Source: Strongylocentrotus purpuratus (Eukaryota > Echinodermata > Echinoidea > Camarodonta > Strongylocentrotidae). From it: a DNA stretch of 64,000 nucleotides. Each line of letters starts with the position of its first letter. The stretch's first letter is position 1. Shown here piece after piece: positions 33,014-45,600 of this stretch. Where the stretch lies: the NCBI RefSeq assembly GCF_000002235.5, contig NW_022145601.1, positions 26,149,228 to 26,213,227 on the forward strand, written 5' to 3'. The translations under genes were made by a program, and so were the position numbers. The notes below the pieces were generated by a model. That model was not told the DNA's origin, did no database searches, and was given only the letters and a program-made list of their open reading frames with translations.

Positions 33014-36000
33014 TTTATTCATCGGAAGGGGAATGGGGGAAGGGCAAAACCATATATAGCAGATACTGTAGCATATTGAACTTGAATGTAGAACTGGAAG
33101 TACGGCAAAGGGGGTAGGGTTAATGAAAGGGGAAGGACTAGTGCATATGACCTAGGGAACTGAATTCATTACTGGTATATAGTGGATCTGGATACAGGAA
33201 AAGAAGGATGATGGAGTAGAGATAGCATTCAATACGAAGAACGATTAAGATGGAAAGTTTGATAACATCAATGAAGACTGAGAAGCAGAGAAGCTGTTGG
33301 AGGGGAAGGAGGAGCAGGAGCAGCAGGTGAGAGTGGAACAGGCCCAATGATAACCAGAGGCCAAGAAATCGGGGGAAATATAAACGGAGAAAGACACAAG
33401 TTGTTGTATTCCTAGAGACAGCACAGGAGACGAGGAAATGTAGGAGAAAGAGGAGCAGGCCTAAGAACAGCTGCAGGCCGAGGATTGGCAGATTTAAAGT
33501 AGAAGTAGAAAGTTCGGGGCAAAACGATGAATCTGTACATAGTATTTTTAACTTATATATACTACTGCTGATTTGCCATGAACTATCTGCTTAAGAAAGT
33601 AATTATTTTGTTATTTATTGTACAATTGTATAAAGTTTTGTATGACTAAGCTATCTGGGTATTCAGAGTAATTCGATTTTGTAGAGCGCATTTCATGACC
33701 AAAGGAACCTCCAATTCCAGGATAATGGTAACATTTCAACCCAAAAAGTCGAATTTAAACTACAAATTGAATCGACAAATATATGAATATTAGATGATAT
33801 CAAGTCAAGGTGGAACAAGTGTCATCACACGAGAACAAAAATGCTGCAACATCTTAGGCGCAATGCCATATTAGCAATAGTTGAATTATATCGAACCCAC
33901 TCTTATAACTTATACAAACAAGTCCAGAAAGCATCCAAAAGGACCTCGGATAACAACTAAAAACATAAAGAATTTATTAGGCTATAAATATTGTACAAAT
34001 TATAATTGAATACAAAAATATACATATGTAAACAACGCTTACTTCTGTTTGTTTTTATTCTCACGTTTCAAATAAGAAATCGAGACATGGTGACATAGCA
34101 AGAGAGAGAGAAAGAGAGAGAGTGAGAGGGGGTGGAGTCCGCAAAAAAAATGAATGTGACATATAAATATTTTCTTCTTTGTCCTTTTAGAGCTGACATG
34201 AAAAAGATTATCCTACAGCCCACCCCCTTTCGTATAACCACTGTAAATCGGACAGTTACCACCGAGATATATTATCAATATTACTTTTCCTTCCCCCACA
34301 TATAGTACCTTGAGAATGGATTGGGAAGAGGGAGAGGCAATGGTGGGGTTGTGAGTGTAATGTAAATGGGATGTATGATAGTGTTGTGCGTTTCGAATAT
34401 AATGTGTGTCTTCATTTGGAATGGAAAAGACGGGGTGTCTTTAGATTTGTGTGCGTGTTTTTGATTTGTTTTGTTTCGTTGTTTTTTCCCCTTCTAATTC
34501 TCTATCTTCATGGGTAGTACTATGCTTTATTTAAAAAGTATTATTATTTTATGTACAAAGCATTGTTTGATTTAAAAGAAATTGTTAAAAAAAACATCCG
34601 ATTGATTACATTGCCTCCGAATCAGGACACCTACCCCCTGGACATCCACCCCCGGATAATCATCCCCAGTCAACTACCCCCTATGACGACTACCCCCAGG
34701 ACGAATACTCCCGGACAACTACCCCAGACAACTACCCCCTAGGACAACTTCTCCCGAGGACAACTACCCCCGGACAACTATCCTAGAGGGTAGTTGTATG
34801 GGGGTAATTGTCCTAGAGGGTAGCTCTCTGGGGAATAGTTGTCTGGGGTAGTTATCCGGGGGAATTGTCCAGGGGTAATCGTCATAGAGGGTGGTTGCCC
34901 TTGGGGGTAGTTGTCCTAGGAGGTAGTTTACTGGAGGTGGTTATTAGGGGGTGGATGTCCAGGGGTAGGTGTCCTAGAACCCATTGCCTTCATCAAAAGA
35001 TCCCTTCAATCACACTTCTTCCCTCTTTAATATATCGTAATGTACCAATTTGAAAAGTCTGCGTCTTTTATGTTATCTTCAAAATTATATGGTTTTATGT
35101 TTTATTGGCATGACCGGAGGATCTGCAGTTTGATCCCTCATTCTGCCAATTGCGTAACAATGCATAAGGATCACGTGATTTTTCAATAATGATGGAGCCC
35201 CAGTTTTAGAACACAATTGTTTGGCTTGTTTCTTCGATTAAGCGGAGTGTAAAAGTAAATATTTTATCAGAGTGTGCAAAACATCATTCATAAACTTACG
35301 AGACTGGACATAAATGCAATATTGAGACAGAAGGCTATCATTAATCATTTTATTACACTTTGTACAATATATATTCATTTTTAATGATTCTTCTTCTTTT
35401 TCATCGTATATTTTATACACTGAATAGGAAAAATACATACCACAAAACTTCGTTAATTACAAACGTAATCTATATTGTAGATGCAAAAAGAAAATCTCGA
35501 CAAAATACATTTTTAAATAGTATCATTATAGAAAATGTATTATTTTGCAGTTGTACTCCAAACCTAACCATATTACAATCTCAGGAGGAATTTCGCTCAC
35601 AAACGAGCCTCATTGTCTAAAATATGGTTACTGCAAGTGACAAAAGTAAAGAGGAAATTGAGCAACCTAAATCTGTTTTTATATCAGACAGATTCAGAGG
35701 TTGAACAAAAATAAAAATTAGGAGGGTAATTATGACTGTATTCGACCAACTTTCAGCAGTATTTTGGTCAAATCACGTCATCATTTGTTTTTGTTGTTCA
35801 TGTCAATACACATATGTTATGTGGTTATGAATAAATTCTTCGAAAAATGTTAGCTTTGAAATAAACTATGCAAAAAGGAAAAGAAATAAAAACACATGAA
35901 GTGGATAAGACATTACAGAAACCTGTACACAAGATACCGAAGCCTTAGGGAAGGTAAAAGATTACTTGATATTACTCAACTATAAAAGAAAAGAAAATAC

Positions 36001-36629
36001 ATATTCGCAACTGTTTTGGACTGTGACACCTTGTGGTATCAATAGAGGACAAAAAAGCCAACACTGTAACGTTTGATCAATATTTAGAATATTTCGAAGA
36101 AATTACTTCTTTGAAAACAATGTCTAAATCATTCGTAGTAGGTCCATGTTTAAATCCAGCGTCACGCCTAAAAGGCTAATGTGTGAACAACATGCAATTC
36201 CACTGTTGTGTTAAAAACTTATTTGTTTTTAAAATCTACACTGATTTGGTAGTGGCTATTAGATGACTCACTATTATAACAACCAGGTTAAACGACGGTT
36301 GGATATTGACGTCGTATCAATTTACCCAAAGGCTACATCTAGTGCAAAAAACGACACTGCAGAAAAAATGCATTTATCAGAGGCATTAGAAAAGTTCGAA
36401 ATCCAAACATCTTTTGGAGGAGATCCAACGTCGAAAGACTTCGTATCAATGTACACCTGGTAGGTCGGTCTTGATATTTCGTCATGCCTTTCAATCATGT
36501 TTACACCGTTAAATGACATCACTGCCCCATTACAGTTCCTGGAAAGTTCCTATTATAATTTCTGAAAACAGTCTTAAAGACAATATATATAATCATGTAG
36601 AAATAAGACTAAATAAACCGTATCTCTCA
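33014..36629. other. Intergenic DNA between two convergent genes
   Basis: Holds the 3' ends of the plus-strand kinase gene and the minus-strand lectin gene. No coding exon was found. A GA/GGA-rich stretch lies at 33030-33480, a large foldback at 34624-34975 and AT-rich DNA elsewhere. TTTATT at 35349-35354 (AATAAA on the minus strand) is a weak polyadenylation candidate for the lectin gene. Confidence 0.5.
34624..34975. repeat. 350-bp foldback built of GGACAACTACCCCC-type units
   Basis: The left half is a chain of GGACAACTACCCCC variants (14-17 bp). From about 34790 the right half is a chain of the complement, GGGGGTAGTTGTCC variants. The outer ends match as AGGACACCTACCCC and GGGGTAGGTGTCCT. 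The array can fold into one long imperfect hairpin. There is no ORF of interest. Confidence 0.85.
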
Positions 36630-39600
36630 TCAAGGTATAGCCATCATATTCTGTGTGTGTGGTGCATATCCACTTATACGTTGCAACATAGCAGGACTTC
36701 GCGGATTGGTTGGTCTTCCGCCAGGGTAGTAAGGCCTAGCTCCAGGTCGAACGCCGGGGTTAACCGGACCAGCATTTGGGTTAATCGGACCAGGACCTGG
36801 GTTCAGTGGGCCAGTGCCTGGATTCATTGGACCAACACCTGGGTTGATTGGAGCAGCTCCTGGATTGCCTGGGTTGACTGGGCTCAGAGGACCAGTTCCA
36901 GGCATGAAGGGATTATTTGGCGTATTTGGGCCAACTCCTGGATTATTTGGTCCTGGGCCGAATCCTGGCTGCATAGGTGGGATCGTAGGAGTTGGAAATG
37001 GTTCTCCATTCGCAGTCAGCGCTGGTGCTTGACATATAAAAGCAAAGGAAGCAGACAATGGCTCGTCTTGCCATGTATCTGACCAATGATGAGTACCACC
37101 CCATGCTACAGCGCCAATAGCTTCGTTAGTGGTTGCTGGTTTACCTGCTTCCCAATCTGTGTATTGTGACGTCGAACCAGTAGACCATCGCCAGCCCAAC
37201 GCATTCTCTGCCTTGTAGAACCCGGTCCAAAACTTCTGACGTCTTCCCTGACCAAACACGGTCGTCAGGTAGCTGAGCATGATTCGGTTTTTACTTGGTG
37301 AGTCCAGAGCGTAGAGGGAGCCACCATACCTGTTGCAAAAGAATGTGGCTTCATTGAAGGTCATCCGGATGCGATGTGAGATTCTGAGGGGAAACAGAAA
37401 GAAAAGATTTTATTAGCATGAATTCAGAGTACTTTTGTAAATTGACTTTCAATTCCCAGAACATGTCTTATCTTGACAAAATATAAACCCAAAGAGCTTA
37501 TCACATGAATATATAACCAATACAAATCTTAACAGTGGTGTTCGAGTGAAATACATAAAATAACATGTTTATCACCCAGACAAAACAAGAGAAGTATTAT
37601 GTAAAACTACTTGTATAATAATAATAATAATAATAATGTGACTTATATCGCGCCAAATCCACTCTGTGGAGTGCTCAAGGCGCGTGTAAACAGGAAAAAC
37701 GATCAAGACTTGAAAAGGAATGTCTTGAGATGAGTTTTGAAAGAATCAGAAGATAAACATTTTTGATGTCTTCAGGAAGGCCATTCCATATTTTAGGACT
37801 AGAGTATGCAAATGATCTTTCCCCCCACGTTTTGGTAATTTTGGGGGTCACAAGAAAATTGGAAGCGGATGAGCGAAGAGGTCTTGCAGGAGTGTAGTTT
37901 TGGATTAGAGAGATAAGGTATTGAGGAGCAGAGCCGTGAACGCAATGAAAGGTAAGCAACAAAATTTTGAAAACAATGCGATCTTTTACTGGGAGCCAGT
38001 AAACTTTAATCACAACCTACACTCAGAAAACAAAAAACTTTCACAAGACGCACATTTCTCTCTCACACCTAACGATTTCTGACTTACACTTACAATTCAA
38101 CCACTTTGTTTCTTCTTAAACTGCCTCACACAAAAACAGAAGTAACTATTGTAATGTAATAAGTTCTTTGCAAAAAGATGACCATTGGATCATTTTTGGA
38201 AAATGAATTAAATCAAGTTCCAAACCTACTGCGCCAAATAAGAATTTACTTTCGTACTACCACATTAATGTTGTAGCAGGCTATAAATCATAAAATGTCT
38301 GAATTCGTGAAATCGTTGGCATGGTTGCTTGCTTAATCATCATAGTTTAAAAATAAACTAACTCAATAAATTCGAACAATCTATCTTTACATAATAATGT
38401 GCAGTTCACTATTGGTGCTTGCCAAAATGAGCTTCCCGCCAAACAGAGATTCATATCGCTTCATCCATTCAAATAGTTGCTTGCCAGAGACGAAGCCATA
38501 CTGATTTTTATTTATAGCGACTTGTATGCCGACTTTTAATTTGGATGATTGCCTCTCATTTGAAAGCTAGCCAAAGCCCCGTTTCACTCGTAACAATTGA
38601 AATGACATAATCCATTAATTCACCATTTCAATGAAATCATTGTTTTGTAATTTAGCTTGAACACTTTAAGTTGTTTCTTCATAAAGCTTATCATGAAGGA
38701 AGAATGTCGACAAACTTTATTACAACTTTCCTTTCCTTTCCGCCCACCACGCCAGCGGCATTCATTTCTCTAAGCCCCGTAATCATTCTTGTTGTATAAC
38801 ATAAGCAACATTTCCTGGAAGTTGTGTCACTCTCCCAAGCAAGGTCTTGGTTTCCTTGATATCTTGAAGCAACATACGCAGACAGACCATGGATCAAATG
38901 TTTGATATCATCAAAATATTACAGATGGCCAGGTTAAGTCATGTTAAAGGCATCCTTTAATAATATTAAATCTATGATGCATGACCCTACGTGTTATCAT
39001 TGCTGTGATATGGTGTAATATTGAAGCCCTACCAAAATTGCGCTTCAAAATGATCATAAAAAGTTTTAAAAAACTGAGTGACCGGTTTTACAATACTCAT
39101 TTTCCCTAATAGACTGTAGTGTTAAAAAAAAAACGTTAGGAAAACAAAAAATAAAGTTTCGATTTCCAATCATAAATAGCTTGATAATCAGACAGGCGAT
39201 CGGCTTGTAAAGGTCATGGGATTTCTGACTGACCTAAAGGTCTGACCTTAAGGTTTACAATTATGATTGCAGCATGAGCTAAATCCAGGATTCTGTTGCA
39301 GAATCTGAGGCAATTTTACCGAGTCACTTTAAAGAGAAACAGACCTTACTACAATTTGCATTTGGCTGCCAAGAGGAATCCCAAAGAATTAAAGTTTTTG
39401 ATCTTCTTCTTTTTCTTTTTTGAAACAAGGTCATTTTCTACTCGCTGACTCAAAATATAATTCAATATTTTATATTGTACCCTCTCATGCATTTCTCCTT
39501 TTTAATGCGCAAATCTCCTTCCTCATCTTCTTCCTAACCCCACATGCAGCTCATCCTATTGTATTATTTTCTGTACCCCCAATCTCTCACTTCTTTTTTG

Positions 39601-42600
39601 GCATTGTCTAAGTTTTGTATCGTGACCGTGTTATAGGACTCTCTTGTCCCGCTTTCGTCTCTGTTGGCATCTCCTTTTTTTCTTTTTCTAGTTCCTTTTT
39701 TGTAGTTACGAATTCGTTAATTTAATTACTCATTATTCCTAATCATTATTCGAGGGGTCCACAATAGTACAAGCATTGCTGTTTAGTGGACTCCTCTGTT
39801 TCCAATATGTGTCCCTTAATTTTTGTAAATGATTATAATTGATATGTAATGTTTTTGTTTGAAACAGAAATAAAATTGGTAATAGAAATTGAAGCAATCA
39901 CAATAAATATTTTCCATTATGCCGTGCTTGCCAATTGCTACCAAAATGTTACCAGTGACGTAATTTTTTAAGTATATAAAGAGAACATAGCCAAACTTGT
40001 GCAAAATAATTACTTTTATTTAAATATTTTCGCGGTCCTTCTCATAACCTACTTAATGTCTGTGTGACAGTGTCACTCTTCTCCTTAAAATCTAGATCAT
40101 TCGGCTAATAAACGATGAACATCCTGAAATATAATCACTCTATCCCGAATAGGTCAAACATTTAACTCACACATACATTCGTGGACATTTCATGGAATAT
40201 TCTTTAATTACGTTGATTGAGACATAATAGAGTTGGGATGGGTTATGTGCGTGAGTCATGGCAGTATAACTCTCGCATGCCCTTGAAAGGAAGGAAAGAG
40301 AATTTTATCTATCACTTCAAGAACATTCGTGACTCAAACTATTTAATATGTCTAATACCAAAATACAGAAACATACGGAAGGCTCATTAATGTCAAAATG
40401 ATCCGAGACATAAAAATCACATTTAGCCATATGTTACAGACTTAGAGAGAGGTGTATGGTGTTCATAGATAATGGATCAGCATGGGAGTGGTATTCTATC
40501 GGTGGTGACAAAAAATAAAGCATCCTTCATAAATCGGTCTTCCCGCATTTCACATGAACATGAATGTTCCTTGAATATCAGAATCCACGGGAGGAGGAAC
40601 AGTGAAGTGTGATAATATAAGTGCACGACAAAATGACAGTTCTACAAAGTACATGACAGAGAGAGAAAGTGTGTGTGGGGTGTGTGTGTGTGCGCGTGTG
40701 GCGTGAGTGTGTTCGTGAGACAGTGAGAGAGAGAGAGAGAGAGAGGGAGAGAGAAAGAAAGAGAGAGTAAAAGGTGAAATATTGAATTAAAATAAAGATT
40801 TGATGAAACAATTCATATAATAAAGGTGGCAGAAAAAGAAAGGTTCAAACTACTTTGAAATCATGCTGGCATTAGATAATTTGTTATAAATATATTTCCT
40901 GTGTTCGACACTATATGAGGGGTGTGTGTGTGTGTGTGGTGTGGGAGGGGGTGCAGGGCGCCCTTTCCCTTCCAACAATTATTCCCCGATTTATGGATGT
41001 TACAGTAGTAGTTCTTGTAAAAGTAAAGCCTGGATATTGAACAGAAATGATCAGATGGAAGGAATGTGCTAAAATGAAGGGCTAAACACGAGGAATACAT
41101 TAATGTCACATTCATTATCACCAAGCGACACCCGTAGAATTGCAAAAGATATTTCCTACAACAAAATCTAAGGGCGATTAAACAGTTCTCCCGTCTCTTT
41201 CTCTTCGTTTTGTTTCTGATTCATACATCTAACCCGTTACACCCATGTAGTAGGATCACAGCATTTAATCATTTAAGGCCGCTATGTGAAACATTCAACC
41301 GGCTGGTGCACGCCAGAATAAAGTAACATTCATTTTATATAACATACATGACCCCTATTTTACTCATATAAATGTATAATCGCAAAAGTTTACGACTCCG
41401 CCTGAAAGACATCTCGTCAGGGCACTGGTGGAATTTTATTCCTCTGTATGAAATTCAACTATGTTATTTGAGTCTGAAGGAAAGGGAAGGACCTAGGGAA
41501 GAAGATGACAAGACTTATCTCAGAACCGCCTTCGTGTGTCCTTTGCATTTCTGTCACCATTTTGTCCTCGTATAATTCCTCGTAGCAAGCTAGCAAAAAA
41601 CTTCTTGCCAAAATAGGAGACCATCTCATGAGATTTAACTTGAACATTGTTGAATAAGATAATTACATGGTCATTTGTTTTATATATCAGTATGGTACAC
41701 TGAGCTAGTTTAATCTACAAAGAATCAAAGGCAAAATAATCAAGCTGTTTCTAAAAAAAATCCTAAATAGATCTGCCTTTCCGGTAAAGGATTCGATACA
41801 AATAATCCACAAATATATATATATATAAATTATATTTTCAAATATTTTGAATTCATTTCTCCCTCCCTTTTAAAAAAAAAATCCTCATCCGAATCAAAGA
41901 TTCATTGATTAATGAATTCATTTATTTAATTATTTAATTTTCAATTTTGTATGTATTTATTCATTTATTCCCTTACTTATTTTATTTATATATTCAGTAC
42001 ATTCATTTTGATTTACGACTGTACAGGTACAAGTACAAATAAAATCTAGCTCTTTCAAAATGTAGCCAATGTAAACATGCCATACGAAGTAACATGACTC
42101 ATCATAGAGCAGCAGGTATCATGATGGCTTTCTCCACACTCTGTTTCAATTAGTCCTCGCAACAGGTGTGCGCGAGAGAGTTCAAGTATTCGTTTTTGTT
42201 TTCGCATAATTATGACCTCCTTCCTAAATATCCCCTCTACCCTGGGCAAAGGGGCCTCGGACCATGAAAGAGGAATGATACCTCTTTTCTGCCTCATTTT
42301 CTCTCCCTCCCTCTATGTAGTCTCTCTCTCCTTTCGTCCCTTTTATTGTATCTCTCTTTTTCGTCTACATTCTTACTTTCTCTCTCTCTCTTTCTCTCTC
42401 TCTCTCTTTCAATTACATTCAAATACACACACACACACACGCACGCACACAAACGCACATACACGCACACTTAGTTTCTTTAATGGTATCTCTCATTTTC
42501 GACTCATCTTTCTCTCTCTTTCTTTCTTTCACATTCAAATACACACACACACGCACATACACGCACACTTAGTTTCTCTAATAGTACATGTATCTCTCAT

Positions 42601-45600
42601 TTTCGACTAATCTATCTCTCTCTTTCTTTCATTCACATTCTAACACACACACACATACACGCACACTTAGTTTCTTTCATGGTATTTTTCATTTTCGACT
42701 CATTTCTCTTTCTTGCTCACTTTCGCCGTCTCATCCTTCACTGCCAAGAAAGAAAGAAATGAAAGAATGATGGAGCGTCGTTTAAAGGTACTTCGTGGGC
42801 TATATCTTTAAATCATTCCGAAGCAATGCGAAATGAAGAAGAAAAAAATATTGGACAGATTTTCCTTCTAATGTTTTCATTCCAGACCTATACTCCAAAT
42901 AAAATGAATGAAATGCAATAATTCTTTAATAGTGGTCTAATCAAAATCACTAAAAACATGGGCGTTTTCAATTGCGACCCCATTAGTAATAGTAAATACC
43001 AATTAAACAAGGGAAAACTACCCCCTTCATCTATCGCTCTCTTTTTCTATATACATCTACCTGACCTCTCCTTTCTTTCTCTCGCTCTCTTTCTCTTTCT
43101 CTTCTTTCTCGACATTTCCAGCTGCACCTTTCTACCCAATCCAATGTCCTCCTTTCCCCTCTCACACACGCGCACCCACATACACACACGCACAAACCCA
43201 CATACTGTCACTCTGTCCGTTCCCTCATATCAGGGGGTTTGATTAGCGGAAATTCGAGGGGAAATGCTTGCAGGTACACTAACTATGCTTGACATGTATG
43301 AGAAATATAGGACAACGATCCAACGAAAGCCCAGTTGTAAATCGGATTGGAAACCCCGTTTAGCCAGGGTTACATTATCTTGCATGAATACATATCCTTA
43401 TATATTATATATACATACACATATAGATATATTTATATGCAAACACATACCTTTTTTTTTTTACTGTATATCACAGAGTCAAATATGGCTAGAAAGCGAC
43501 CAAAGTGAACTTCAAACGAAGTCAAAATACATAGTTGACCATCGTGTTAAAGGTACTATGTCCCATTTGCAGGCCCAAAAAATGAAAAAGTTAAATTCCA
43601 ACTGCATTTGAAAGATAATACTAATTTAGAACTTCTCTAAAAAGGTTGGGCTTGAAAATGTCTTCAAGTGGGAAAATAACGACTTTTAGTTGTCAAATCG
43701 ACTTTAGGGCTATAGAGCCAAAAAGTAATAGTCTTGATTTTCAGACAATTGTACCAAATGGTCATACTTTTATGCTGCGCAAAGATTCAATCAGTTTAAT
43801 CTTGGCCATCACAAGAAGTGGGTTATTGATGTAGACAAATGCTCATGTACCCTTTACAACTCTTTTCATGTATGTTATTACCAAAGATGAAAAAAAGCCA
43901 GTCAGTCACTCAATAGTGTCTGACAGTGAAGTCTAGCAAGTAAACGGGTTTCCTTGCATAATTTGAATATGAGGACACTGCTAACGTTTAAATTTCACAA
44001 ATAGGACATTATATGACATATTCGTAATTCCGGCAAAGTTCTACAGAATTTGAGGTTGGCTGCAAAAGGGACATAGTACCTTTAAAGTAATTATCATATT
44101 CAATGTGACTTATTGTAAACTAAATTAGGTTAGGACGTCTCCATTAGGCCTTTTCAGATGGTTGCTATGTTCCTTTTCATATAGTGTATTGTAGAGATAT
44201 TTTTCATAGACATATACTTCTTTCACAAGGTATAACCAGTACCCAACTTTATCTTCAAACCCCAAAGATAACATCTGAAAAGTGTTTATCAAGTTTACTC
44301 GTACAGTGTTTTAATTTGGCTTGAGCTTGTGCCAAATTCCGGTCCAAGCTAATAACGGATCGTTTATGTCTTTAAGAATTAAGAAGAACCTCACTGTAAG
44401 AATCTTCGTCTCAGGAAATATTAAAGCAATTACTCTTGGCTAAAGGCATGTACAGGGGCCACTCGGGTAAGATTGCTCGTATGTGTCTGATATTAAGAAC
44501 GCTTTCTTCATTCCTTATTTACGTATAATTATGTCAACATTTCTTTGCACTCTATTTGTTGGATGTTTTATGAATGTACTATTTTAATGACTTTTTAAAA
44601 CCATTGTATTTTGTGCAGTGCCCTCGTGTTATTACTTATGTAAATTGCACTCAATTCAGCCGCTATGATGCCATGTACAATGTGTTTTTTTTATTATACC
44701 ACAATAAATAAATAAATAAATAATACCAATTTAAATATGCATCCACGGTAATCACAGTGCCCTTTATAAATACGTTTATTGTTCATTAAAATCATCCTCA
44801 GGAAATACATATGTAAAAATAAAGATTACAAAGTAGCCCTCCACAACATCATGCACATGTTTAATAAGTCAACACCTGATATTAAGCTGTTCCATTTAAT
44901 TGAAAGAAAGTTGCCATGATTATATTATCAAGCCACTATTATGGTATTAAGTCAATGCACTAACATAAATATATAACCTAAAAAAGTTTAATTTCATTTA
45001 ATTTTTCATTTTATTTATTTTTCGGCTCTGATTATATAATAAAATCAGTATACATCAAAACATACATGAAGAAATGTGAACTTTTAAACAGAATTGACCA
45101 GGGCTCCAAGATTAGCGAAGCTTGATGCCTTGTGAGCCCTAACAATTAGGTACATGTGCAAGCATAAATTAGGGAGTTCGTGGTGATGCAAAAGTACAGC
45201 AAAGAGAAGAGAAGAATAATAGGCAAAGGCTGAATACTGTGTGCGAAATTCGGCAAGACATGAGAGGTAAATTTCAAATTGATTTTGATAAGTGAGGATG
45301 TGTAGGATAATCTTGGATATTACAGATTCTAAGCCACTACTTGGAATTGTTTCAACTATATGACGATTCTCTGTAAATATGTGCTAATCTGAAGAACCTA
45401 ATAAAATTCAAGGGCATATTCGATAATATTACAGAGACCAATGGAATGGGGCACAACTAAAGGAATGTTTAAAATCAACCAAACGATGCAATTCTAGCAT
45501 GTGATTACGTAACTGGCGCTCCTCATTTGTATACGTTTCTGTTGTATGCCTTTTCACTTAAATAAGAAACGATTTGAATTTTCCAATCAGATATTATTTT

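Noticed and set aside
36513-37082. 189-codon ORF on the plus strand
   Set aside because: It is antisense to the lectin exon; the NPG repeat keeps the other strand open. The minus frame has the lectin motifs and splice sites.
37675-38013. 112-codon ORF as a host gene
   Set aside because: It is the C-terminal end of a LINE reverse-transcriptase protein, 5'-truncated, within the lectin intron.
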